Origin: an archaeon
GTDB lineage: Archaea; Aenigmatarchaeota; Aenigmatarchaeia; GW2011-AR5; GCA-2688965
Direction of reading: 5' to 3'
Length of the DNA stretch: 19,545 nucleotides
NCBI GenBank assembly: GCA_002688965.1
Contig: NZEE01000109.1
Location: forward strand, 1 to 19,545
How positions within the stretch are numbered: the stretch's first letter is position 1; every line of letters starts with the position of its first letter. The notes under the pieces are model-generated. The model ran no database searches. It saw nothing but the letters and a program-made list of their open reading frames with translations, and was not told the origin of the DNA. Shown piece after piece: positions 7,684 through 14,267 of this stretch. The translations under genes were made by a program, and so were the position numbers.

Positions 7684-8985
7684 TTATAAGACGCTAGAGG
7701 CTAAAGTAGCAATATCAGATCGCTGACCATTGATCAGGTGTACATGTCCTGTTAACGGAGATTTTTTGAATTTCTGAAGCACAATAGATAAACCATTTGA
7801 ATTTTTATCCATATAAGATGTATCCACTTGTTCGGTATCACCAAGAAGTGCGATCTTGGAACCTTTACCAATTCTTGTAATTATTGTTTTAAGCTCATGT
7901 ACTGTAGCATTTTGGGCTTCATCTACTATTACAAAAGAGTCGTTAAATGTTCTTCCGCGAATATAAGACAATGGAGCAATTTCGATTTCTCCCTTTTGTC
8001 TCATAACATCAAAATAAGTGATATCACTAAATGCATGACGAAAATTATCGATAAGCGGTGCCATCCAAGGCGCCATTTTTTCATTGATATCGCCAGGTAA
8101 ATATCCCAGTTCTCTTCCTACTGGTTCTATTGATCTAGTTACAATAATTCTCTTATATTTCTTTTCGAATAAAGCAGATAAAGCGCACATCAATGTCACA
8201 TATGTTTTACCAGATCCAGCAATACCTGTCATCGTTACCATTTGTATATCTGGATCATTCAAAAGATTAATAGCAAATCCTTGTTCTTTATTTTTTGGTT
8301 CAACTCCCAGATCAGAGCTAAATTTTGGTTTGCACAATTTTCGAATTATTCCTTTCTGGAATATTCCTAACATCGATTTCCCCGTGCCGGATTTTCCAAT
8401 GATAAATTGATTTTCGTATAAAGATTCAATTCCTTCATAATTGATCATACCGTTTTCGAAAAAACTGTCAATGTCTTCATCATTTAAATTAATTATCATG
8501 CTTCCAGTGTAAGATGTCATTGAAGAAATACCAATGCGATCCTTATAATAATCTTCAGCAATTAAACCTAATGCATCACATTTTACTCTAAGGTTGATAT
8601 CTTTTGTAATGAGCTTTACAGTTTTGTCTGGATATTTTTTTAAAATCTGTAGAGCTGTGCTTAATATTTGATTATCTGCTAAATCTAAATCTAAACCTTC
8701 AGGTACATATTTTGATTTTGAATAATTTGTTTCAATTTGAATTGTTTGATCAGATTCTGGTACCATAACTGCCTGATCAAGTCGCCCATTATCTCTTAAT
8801 TTGTCCAAATATCTATTAACATATCTAGCGGATTCTCCTAAAAGCCCCGGGCGATCTTTAAAACGATCAAGCTCATCTAAAACTGGTAATGGAAGAACAA
8901 TATCATTTCCTGGAAATGAATGAATGGCAGACATGTCATATAATAAAACGCTGGTATCTAAAACTAATATTTTTCTATTATTCAT
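7684..8985 (-). CDS. phoH: PIN-domain / PhoH-family ATPase
   Basis: 433 residues. The N-terminal PIN nuclease domain (about 1-150) begins KILVLDTSVLLYD with Asp10, and has acidic residues at LDELD (36-40), DLADNQIL (101-108) and TKDINLR (127-133), the usual metal-binding set. The C-terminal PhoH P-loop domain (about 230-430) has Walker A GIAGSGKT (254-261), the PhoH signature TRSIEPVGRELGYLPGD (283-299), Walker B FVIVDEAQN (351-359) and the sensor LLGDTEQVD (380-388). This is the architecture of YlaK-type PIN-PhoH proteins, thought to be RNA helicase/nucleases. phoH genes are frequent in marine phages. An unusual second P-loop-like motif, GKSGTGKS, lies at 197-204 between the domains. The start at 8985 has an AAGAG site and a perfect TATAAT about 50 bases upstream. 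The gene is divergent from the sigma-like gene. Confidence 0.92.
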   Translation of the reverse strand: MNNRKILVLDTSVLLYDMSAIHSFPGNDIVLPLPVLDELDRFKDRPGLLGESARYVNRYLDKLRDNGRLDQAVMVPESDQTIQIETNYSKSKYVPEGLDLDLADNQILSTALQILKKYPDKTVKLITKDINLRVKCDALGLIAEDYYKDRIGISSMTSYTGSMIINLNDEDIDSFFENGMINYEGIESLYENQFIIGKSGTGKSMLGIFQKGIIRKLCKPKFSSDLGVEPKNKEQGFAINLLNDPDIQMVTMTGIAGSGKTYVTLMCALSALFEKKYKRIIVTRSIEPVGRELGYLPGDINEKMAPWMAPLIDNFRHAFSDITYFDVMRQKGEIEIAPLSYIRGRTFNDSFVIVDEAQNATVHELKTIITRIGKGSKIALLGDTEQVDTSYMDKNSNGLSIVLQKFKKSPLTGHVHLINGQRSDIATLASSVL

Positions 8986-9034
8986 ACTCTCTTATTTTTC
9001 ATGTACATTTTTATAAAAACCTTTATGGTGTTTT

Positions 9035-9040
9035 ATTATA
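9035..9040 (-). promoter_or_regulatory. Candidate -10 box (TATAAT) for phoH
   Basis: On the minus strand the hexamer reads TATAAT exactly, about 50 bases upstream of the phoH start codon. No convincing TTGACA lies 16-18 bases further upstream, so it may depend on an activator or a phage sigma factor. The stretch overlaps the possible longer form of the divergent sigma-like gene, one reason to prefer that gene's shorter start. Confidence 0.4.
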
Positions 9041-9060
9041 AGTATGATGAACCACACAAC

Positions 9061-9351
9061 ATGAAAAATAAAGATTCAAAAACCACAAATAAAACATGCA
9101 AAAAAAATTATGATAATAAAACATGCTATGAACTTCATGATGCGCACAAAATCCCATGTAAAAAATCGGACTGTCGTCATTGGATAGATTGTGCAGCTTG
9201 CCATAATTGCATTTTAATATCTGCAAAAAATGAACCAAAAACGCTGCAGGAAATTGGCGATATGTATGGAATTACTAGAATGAGAATATGTCAAATTGAA
9301 AAAAATGCAATTGGTAAACTTCTTAAAAAAAGAAATTATATGAATTTTTAA
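9061..9351 (+). CDS. Cys-rich sigma-70 region-4-like transcription factor
   Basis: 96 residues from the ATG at 9061; in-frame ATGs at 9001 and 9028 would give 116 or 107. I chose 9061 because the longer forms run into the phoH promoter area with only 15 bases between the two start codons. None of the starts has a clear ribosome site. The C terminus (TLQEIGDMYGITRMRICQIE then KNAIGKLLKK, residues 61-90) is almost a textbook sigma-70 region 4.2 helix-turn-helix (compare TLEEVGKQFDVTRERIRQIE). Before it is a Cys-rich block, IPCKKSDCRHWIDCAACHNC (31-50), likely to bind zinc. There is no region 2, so it cannot act as a full sigma alone. It may be a split or anti-host sigma subunit, or an activator of late genes. 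It is the only plus-strand gene; its stop overlaps the FtsZ-like stop tail to tail. Confidence 0.8.
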   Translation: MKNKDSKTTNKTCKKNYDNKTCYELHDAHKIPCKKSDCRHWIDCAACHNCILISAKNEPKTLQEIGDMYGITRMRICQIEKNAIGKLLKKRNYMNF

Positions 9352-10502
9352 ATTCCGCCCAACAAAGTTATAGCCACCAAACCAGGAATTCCTTCTTTCA
9401 CATATACTCCTGAAAATAGTGTATTAGCTCTTCCTCCAACATAAGAAAATGCTGATTCTAATTTTTTACTTACATTTGGATCCGATGCCATTTCACTATT
9501 TGCAATAAGAAGAAGCACTCCAGTTTCAGTATTTCCTGCAGGACCTGGACATGGAGATGACTTAAGCGTTCCTTGCAATATTGCTGCGCCTAGATCAGGT
9601 TTTGAAACATCACGAATTACTGTACTTCCTATTACCATTCTTCCATTTACGCCTAGGCATTTTTCTAAATCTTTGGAATCAAATGTTTGGATAGGTGAAG
9701 CTTCATCAGCTAATTTTAAAACCTGAGATAAAAGTTTTGCAAAATTTTTATTAGCAGCAGGAAACATGTTTAACATCCCAACTTTTCCACGCAACAATTG
9801 CAATTGTTTTTCATTATCAATAACGATGTGTGGATAATGTGAGACATCCTGTAGCGCAGAATCGTAATTTGTAGAAATTGTAGGATTCAATAATTCTTGA
9901 GCAGTTGGTTTAGAGATGACATACACCACTTTTCCTGAGGCTTCAGACGAAGAAAGATATCTACTAATAGAATTGTGAAGTTCTACACAAGCGCTTCCTG
10001 TGCCACCCCCTCCACCGGCTAATACAAACACCCAATCAGCTTTTCCAATTTTTGAGCGTAACGCATCTTCCACCATGGTGCTATTGTTACATAACACTTT
10101 TTTTCCAAGAGCAATATCTTTTCCGACTCCATCAGCCCCGGGAATTAAAATAACATGTTGATCATCAATTCCAGGAGGTAGATCCTTAAGCGTAGTATTA
10201 ACCAACAACGTTTTGTTAAATCCAAGATCTAAAAAAGCTTTAGCCAATTTTCCACCACCACCACCCACACCAACAAATGCACAATTAATAGCGCTTGAAG
10301 CACTATTATCAGGTAAAAGTTCATCGTTTTCAATCGGATCATCATCATATGCTTCTACAAAATCAAATTCATTTCCTGCATCAGGTGGATTGATATATTC
10401 ATCATCTTTTATTTCATCATCTTTCACTTTAGGCTCCTTTGATAGCTCCTGTTTTTGTTTCTCTACTCCTCGCTCGAATGAATTTTGAACAGTAGATACC
10501 AT
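9348..10502 (-). CDS. FtsZ/tubulin-family GTPase (phage FtsZ-like)
   Basis: 384 residues. An acidic, low-complexity N-terminal extension (about 1-70) precedes the fold. Tubulin/FtsZ hallmarks are in order: FVGVGGGGGKLAKAF (76-90; loop T1), LLVNTTLKDL (99-108; T3), GADGVGKDIALGKK (122-135; compare GKDPALGK-type loops), and the tubulin signature AGGGGGTGSA (162-171; T4). Next come YPHIVIDNEKQL (223-234; compare LIVIPNDRLL in FtsZ), then the T7 loop TFDSKDLEKCL (273-283), whose D275 and D278 match the catalytic NxDxxD aspartates, followed by NGRMVIGS. GTP hydrolysis on polymerisation is therefore expected. The C terminus stops after the fold, with no FtsA/ZipA-binding tail peptide. It looks closer to FtsZ than to PhuZ or TubZ. 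The ATG at 10502 has no clear ribosome site and lies just downstream of the tmRNA. Confidence 0.85.
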   Translation of the reverse strand: MVSTVQNSFERGVEKQKQELSKEPKVKDDEIKDDEYINPPDAGNEFDFVEAYDDDPIENDELLPDNSASSAINCAFVGVGGGGGKLAKAFLDLGFNKTLLVNTTLKDLPPGIDDQHVILIPGADGVGKDIALGKKVLCNNSTMVEDALRSKIGKADWVFVLAGGGGGTGSACVELHNSISRYLSSSEASGKVVYVISKPTAQELLNPTISTNYDSALQDVSHYPHIVIDNEKQLQLLRGKVGMLNMFPAANKNFAKLLSQVLKLADEASPIQTFDSKDLEKCLGVNGRMVIGSTVIRDVSKPDLGAAILQGTLKSSPCPGPAGNTETGVLLLIANSEMASDPNVSKKLESAFSYVGGRANTLFSGVYVKEGIPGLVAITLLGGI

Positions 10503-10529
10503 AATTAACTATACAACAGCACTCTTAAA

Positions 10530-10911
10530 TGGTGGAAACGGCGGGAGTCGAACCCGCGTCCTAAATAATTCCAATAAAATGTCATTCACAAGGTTGTTCA
10601 GTTTATTCTAAACTGACAAAGTAACTCGAATCATCCCATCCCATATCGAGTATTAGGGATCCACTCGTCCCTACAGTCGGATTTTCACCGATAAAAACGA
10701 GGTAACCATTCAGCCCTATTTACTCGAAGGCTAATCGAGTTTTGCTGGTCTTTGTTAACAAGGTTCCCAGCAACCTCGGATTATGCAGCTAAGGCGTAAT
10801 CAGAAAAAGTGTCAGTATTGGCACTTATCAATTCAGCGTTTTTACAGAGCCACGCTGCCCTCTGCCTTGCACGTTTTAGTTTCTTTATCCAGTCGAAACC
10901 CTTACGTTCCC
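10530..10911 (-). ncRNA. ssrA: Transfer-messenger RNA (tmRNA), one-piece
   Basis: 382 nt. The 5' end GGGAACG pairs over seven bases (one G-U) with CGTTTCC before the discriminator A and an encoded CCA at 10530. The 5' side has the conserved GGGTTTCGACTGGA. The 3' side has the T-arm CGCGGGTTCGACTCCCGCC. The tag reading frame at 10822-10781 encodes ANTDTFSDYALAA and stops with TAA, the classic tmRNA degradation tag ending in YALAA, which ClpXP-type proteases recognise. Pseudoknot-like hairpins follow: AGGTT/AACCT, CTCG/CGAG, CGAGT/ACTCG and CAGTTT/AAACTG. tmRNA rescues stalled ribosomes with SmpB, which is not encoded in this window. It sits six bases after the histone-like gene stop and 27 bases before the FtsZ-like gene, so it may be cut from a longer transcript. 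Confidence 0.97.
10781..10822 (-). other. tmRNA tag reading frame (ANTDTFSDYALAA)
   Basis: Resume codon GCC at 10822-10820, then twelve codons and TAA at 10783-10781. The last five residues, YALAA, match the ClpX-recognised end of proteobacterial tags. The inner part (NTDTFSD) differs from the E. coli tag ANDENYALAA. The resume codon is inferred from alignment of the tag end and from the upstream TAAGT context. Confidence 0.85.
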
Positions 10912-10916
10912 ATAGA

Positions 10917-11111
10917 CTAATTATCTTTATTTTCTTTTACTTCACTAATTGTTAGTTTTACCAAGCTTCCAGCCTCATTTTTTAATAACCTCAATCCTTT
11001 TCGTGCTCTAACACCTGCTGAGGCATTTCCATTTGCACTTTTGTGCACATCCAATTCTAAAGATTCTACTAAAATTTTTATTTCATTCCATTTTTCTATT
11101 ACTGAAGGCAT
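10917..11111 (-). CDS. Small histone-H1-like (Hc1-like) protein
   Basis: 64 residues, with an AAGGAG ribosome site nine bases before the ATG. The central part, VESLELDVHKSANGNASAGV then RARKGLRLLK (residues 15-44), fits the pattern of small bacterial histone-H1-like proteins (about 55-65 residues: 'E-x-D-x-x-K-(x)-GN-x-x-AG-x-RxRK-x-(x)-LK'). Net charge is near neutral to basic, with the basic residues in the RARKGLRLLK helix. It would bind DNA and may condense or organise the phage genome. The assignment rests on by-eye family pattern only; a small alpha-helical protein of another kind is possible. It is the last protein gene before the tmRNA in a run of small genes. Confidence 0.6.
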   Translation of the reverse strand: MPSVIEKWNEIKILVESLELDVHKSANGNASAGVRARKGLRLLKNEAGSLVKLTISEVKENKDN

Positions 11112-11121
11112 AACCTGCTCC

Positions 11122-11364
11122 TTATGATGTGATTATGTTAGATTTAGTTTCTGTATTTTCTGATAGGCTTTCTATATAATTTTTTGCTGAAGAAGATATT
11201 TCTAGCATGGCGCGATTGTTTTCTAATTCAAGAGACAACAAATAAATAATTCTTAAAATTTGTTGTTCATTAACTCCAAATTCCAGAACTGTTCTGGTGA
11301 TATCGCGAGATTCTAAAACATCTTTTGCAATTTTTTCCTTATCAGAGTTTCCAATATTAATCAT
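11122..11364 (-). CDS. Small helical protein of unknown function
   Basis: 80 residues, with an AAGG ribosome site. I do not recognise it. It is predicted to be mostly alpha-helical: a first charged helix (SDKEKIAKDVLESRDITRTV, 7-26), then NEQQILRIIYLLSLELENNR (32-51), an amphipathic helix with Leu/Ile spacing that could dimerise, then a polar tail. It has no Cys, membrane segment or signal peptide. It sits five bases after the 155-residue gene's stop and ten bases before the histone-like gene, in the same small-gene operon. Confidence 0.65.
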   Translation of the reverse strand: MINIGNSDKEKIAKDVLESRDITRTVLEFGVNEQQILRIIYLLSLELENNRAMLEISSSAKNYIESLSENTETKSNIITS

Positions 11365-11369
11365 TTTGA

Positions 11370-11837
11370 TTACCTTGTTAATGTAACTTGATTAGTGAAA
11401 GTTTCAATTTTAAATTTATTGTTATTTTTAAATGTTAACATTTTACCTGTCTCATCATCATTGATTGTTTCTCTTGTTAATATAACAAAAGAGCCCCATT
11501 TTTTATACTCTAAAATGAATGCCACATTTTCATATGTGGCTAAATCAGCGTTATATGCTTCTAGAACGTCTTGAAGATCTTGCGAAAAAAATCTTATAAG
11601 ATCATCCTTCTGCACTCCAGCGCCTAATTCATCTTTTCCACTTATAATTTCTGATTTACAAATATCAAAAACTTTATGCACTGTATCACAGTTGTTGCAT
11701 TGTACAAATTTAGGAACAACAGTATTGCTATCATCAATTATGGAAAAAACAACAAATTTATGATATATTGGATTTTTGACATTTCTATGTTGCATGAGAA
11801 CGCAATGACATTCAATGATGTGCTTAATTCCTTCCAT
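11370..11837 (-). CDS. Conserved-looking protein with putative zinc-binding cysteines, unknown function
   Basis: 155 residues, with an AAGG site before the ATG. Function not recognised. Features visible: IIECHCVL (8-15), then FVQCNNCDTVHKVFDIC (44-60), giving a CxC plus CxxC-x3-H-x5-C pattern that could hold a zinc ion, like a rubredoxin/zinc-ribbon knuckle. The C-terminal half is beta-rich (VAFILEYKKWGSFVILTRE; KFKIETFTNQVTLTR). No signal peptide or membrane segment is present. It looks like a soluble metal-stabilised accessory protein; whether it binds RNA, DNA or another protein cannot be told. Neighbours are the small orphan genes on each side. Confidence 0.65.
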   Translation of the reverse strand: MEGIKHIIECHCVLMQHRNVKNPIYHKFVVFSIIDDSNTVVPKFVQCNNCDTVHKVFDICKSEIISGKDELGAGVQKDDLIRFFSQDLQDVLEAYNADLATYENVAFILEYKKWGSFVILTRETINDDETGKMLTFKNNNKFKIETFTNQVTLTR

Positions 11838-11856
11838 ACAAATACCTTAATAAAAT

Positions 11857-12072
11857 TTATTTTCCCTTAACAACAGATAAGATATTATTCATTCCACGAT
11901 CAAAAGATATATTAATAGAAGTTTCAAGTTTTTGTTTTAAAAAATATTTTTGCTGTGCATTCAAAGAAAGGTTAATTTCTTTTAGCGCTTCAATCAAAAC
12001 AGGAACTGCACTTTCTTTTACATAATCTCTTAATTCAAAAATCCTGGTGCCTACTGTTGACTCAATACTCAT
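11857..12072 (-). CDS. Small helical protein of unknown function
   Basis: 71 residues, with a strong AGGAG ribosome site eight bases before the ATG (12072). Not recognised. The sequence is mainly helical: TRIFELRDYVKESAVPVLIEAL (9-30) and NAQQKYFLKQKLETSINISF (38-57). There are no cysteines, signal peptide or transmembrane segment. It begins the small-gene operon that continues through the tmRNA; 87 bases separate it from the lipoprotein gene stop (12160), where no obvious terminator hairpin is seen. Confidence 0.65.
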   Translation of the reverse strand: MSIESTVGTRIFELRDYVKESAVPVLIEALKEINLSLNAQQKYFLKQKLETSINISFDRGMNNILSVVKGK

Positions 12073-12159
12073 GTGCTTCTCCTCGCATGTAGATAGGTTA
12101 AAAATACCTCTGGCGATTTATTAGTAAACATATGTTATTCTTATTTTAAAAATATTTAA

Positions 12160-12765
12160 TTAAATATCCAACCCACAAAGCAACATGTTATCATTGTCTA
12201 TAAACTCAGTGTGATCTCTAGACCATCCATAATATTGATTACCCTCATGATCAGCATCACCGCATTGATTATTAGCCAATAGAGCAACATGAACTAGTTC
12301 ATGTATTAAACCTGTTTTACAAACCTGAGGAGTATTTGGTATTTTAATCCATACAATTGTTGGGGTTAAAGTCAACCCTAAAGCTCTTCCATTATCTCTT
12401 AGTACCCCATCCTCAGTGTATCCGTGAATATATTTTTCTGCATGACTCCATTCAATTAAAATATTGTTTAACGCATGAAAAACGCGTTGATGCGGATCAT
12501 GAAATTTAACTACCCAATGATGATAAAAAATGCTTAAAGCAATTGCTGTTTTTTTTCTAGAAAAATGAAAACAATCTGGAACAATTTGCCATGCTATTTC
12601 AAACCCAGGTATTCGAATCATCTGGGGGCCTAATTCTTGTGGATTGCAATCTGGAATTTGTGAATTATCATAAGCAATATTACGATTATAAATTATCGAA
12701 TCATGAATGCAGGATTGCATCATGATTAAAAATGTTATAAAAAATAACATTATGACTGATTTCAT
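12160..12765 (-). CDS. Predicted lipoprotein with HExxH zinc-metallopeptidase motif
   Basis: 201 residues from the ATG at 12765; a GTG two codons earlier is less likely. The N terminus is a signal peptide: Lys, then a hydrophobic run, VIMLFFITFLIMMQ, ending at SC (Cys19). The lipobox MQSC is imperfect but suggests lipoprotein export. Near the C terminus LIHELVHVALL (about 153-163) carries HExxH (H155, E156, H159). A candidate third ligand is the His of DADHEG (H173), or the acidic residues in WSRDHTEF. Paired cysteines (for example C40, C65, C149, C168) suggest an exported, disulphide-bonded enzyme. It could be a peptidase acting on the periplasm or outer membrane, or a cell-wall amidase-like zincin. 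The family is not recognised. It follows the chaperonin-like gene after 88 bases. Confidence 0.65.
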   Translation of the reverse strand: MKSVIMLFFITFLIMMQSCIHDSIIYNRNIAYDNSQIPDCNPQELGPQMIRIPGFEIAWQIVPDCFHFSRKKTAIALSIFYHHWVVKFHDPHQRVFHALNNILIEWSHAEKYIHGYTEDGVLRDNGRALGLTLTPTIVWIKIPNTPQVCKTGLIHELVHVALLANNQCGDADHEGNQYYGWSRDHTEFIDNDNMLLCGLDI

Positions 12766-12853
12766 CTGCACTTAAAAATACATATGTCATTACATGTTTA
12801 ATTATTTTTGTAATATTGTACAACTTGCTGTGCCTGATTTCCATTGCTAGCAT

Positions 12854-14266
12854 TCATGAATTATTATGAGCTCTAATCATTACAGGACAATGTCTTATCT
12901 CATTAGCAAGAGATATGGCCCCTCTAATTCCACAATAAAGAGCCGCGGTACCGCAAATATCAATATTCATTTTTCTAAGTCTTTTTATAAAATTCCTAAC
13001 AAATAAATATTCTTTTTTTTGAATTGCTTTAGAATTTAAATCAATTTTAGATATATCAACAATGCCCATGGCGCATACATCTTTTAAAATTCCCAATCCA
13101 ACTTCTAATCTATCAAGCATGATTCCGTGTGATTCTCCTAGTTCTTTAGATAATGAAATATTGGCATGGCAAGAAGATAAAGCTTTTATTCTTGTTGTTA
13201 AAAGACGTCTTTTTTCTATTCCAGCACCGGTTTTATCGTATGTTGTCGCGTCTCCACACTCAGAAATTAATTTATTTTTGAGAAAAGCCACATGAGATAA
13301 GACATTTTTTTTATTTGTTTCATCTTCAATTATAATTTTTTTATGAAGAAGAGTTACTTTTTTAAATACCCCCAAGTCTTCGGTGGTCATAGTAGATATA
13401 AGTTCGCCTTTAAGTGATGAACGTACATCTATTCCGGCAATTGCTGCAATGTCTTTTAGGCTATTTGCGCTTTCAAAATCATAAGGTACCTCAATAGGAA
13501 CAACATTTAAAGTACCACGTTTTTTATTAAATACCAATGTTGATATTACTTCATTTGAAAATGCCCTTGCAAAAATTAGAGTTGGTTGTTTCGTTTCTGA
13601 TAGGGCATTTAATAAACCCTCAATTTCCGAAACTCTTTCAATCATTCCATCAATAATTGCTATTTTTACATCATAATTTTTCCATGGACCCAATGTTATA
13701 TTTTCAAGAAATAATTGGGGAGGTTGCATTTTAAAATTATATCCAACAACTAATTCTATAGAATTTTCATTAGCAGGATATTTTTCAAAAAAGACTCCCC
13801 CATGATTTCCAGTTAATTTTAAAACACTGTAAAGAATATCACTAATCATATGATCAGATATATACCAATTGATATATGAAAAATAATCATTTAAAGTTGC
13901 CCTTCTAGAACATCGAAAAATTGGACTAGTCATTTTAAGAATATCAACATCATCCGAAAAATATTTTTGCAATTTGAGTAATTCGATTAAGGCATTAAAA
14001 AAAACAAAACTACTACCACTTTTTTGAGCTTCAAGTTGAAATGCTGTTATTAGTGTAAGCGCTTTAAAAACTTCTTGTTTGGGATCCGAAAATTTACATT
14101 CTCTAATTGTTCTTCGAATATCGGCGGGAACATATGGGATAAATCTTTTTTCATAAGATTGTGATAATTTTTTATTTGTAATTGCATTAATAATATTATC
14201 AATTACATGCAAATAATTTATTTTTGCAATGTTTATATCATCGCTAAAAACAGGTAAAGAATACAT
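12854..14266 (-). CDS. Divergent GroEL-like chaperonin, probably ATPase-inactive
   Basis: 470 residues against about 548 for GroEL. The apical domain (about 165-315) is plainly chaperonin: IELVVGYNFKM (170-180; compare LDVVEGMQFDR), the KIAIIDGMIERVSEIEGLL helix-strand (201-219), QPTLIFARAFSNEVISTLVF (227-246; compare [20 protein letters not shown]), KRGTLNVVPIEVP (249-261), DIAAIAGIDV (272-281) and TEDLGVFKKV (295-304; compare LEDLGQAKRV). The intermediate helices continue at 329-400. By contrast the ATP pocket is lost: the GroEL GDGTTT loop with D87 aligns to KSGSSF (82-87), TLGPKGR aligns to TNKKLSQ, and catalytic D398 aligns to V389 in RLEVGL. A D52-like Asp (D49) may remain. The C-terminal GGM tail is absent. 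It is coupled to the upstream two-helix membrane gene (stop and start one base apart). It may work as a non-cycling partner of host GroEL. Confidence 0.82.
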   Translation of the reverse strand: MYSLPVFSDDINIAKINYLHVIDNIINAITNKKLSQSYEKRFIPYVPADIRRTIRECKFSDPKQEVFKALTLITAFQLEAQKSGSSFVFFNALIELLKLQKYFSDDVDILKMTSPIFRCSRRATLNDYFSYINWYISDHMISDILYSVLKLTGNHGGVFFEKYPANENSIELVVGYNFKMQPPQLFLENITLGPWKNYDVKIAIIDGMIERVSEIEGLLNALSETKQPTLIFARAFSNEVISTLVFNKKRGTLNVVPIEVPYDFESANSLKDIAAIAGIDVRSSLKGELISTMTTEDLGVFKKVTLLHKKIIIEDETNKKNVLSHVAFLKNKLISECGDATTYDKTGAGIEKRRLLTTRIKALSSCHANISLSKELGESHGIMLDRLEVGLGILKDVCAMGIVDISKIDLNSKAIQKKEYLFVRNFIKRLRKMNIDICGTAALYCGIRGAISLANEIRHCPVMIRAHNNS

Positions 14267-14267
14267 G

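Noticed and set aside
9001..9060. Longer N terminus of the sigma-like protein
   Set aside because: It has no ribosome site, would leave 15 bases between divergent starts and covers a good phoH -10 box; however, it cannot be excluded.
10530..10560. A tRNA gene (T-arm and CCA end)
   Set aside because: The matching 5' acceptor half lies 380 bases away, next to GGGTTTCGACTGG, with a tag frame in between; it is the 3' end of the tmRNA.
12854..14266. Functional GroEL
   Set aside because: The ATP-binding and catalytic residues appear to be replaced; I call it GroEL-like instead.
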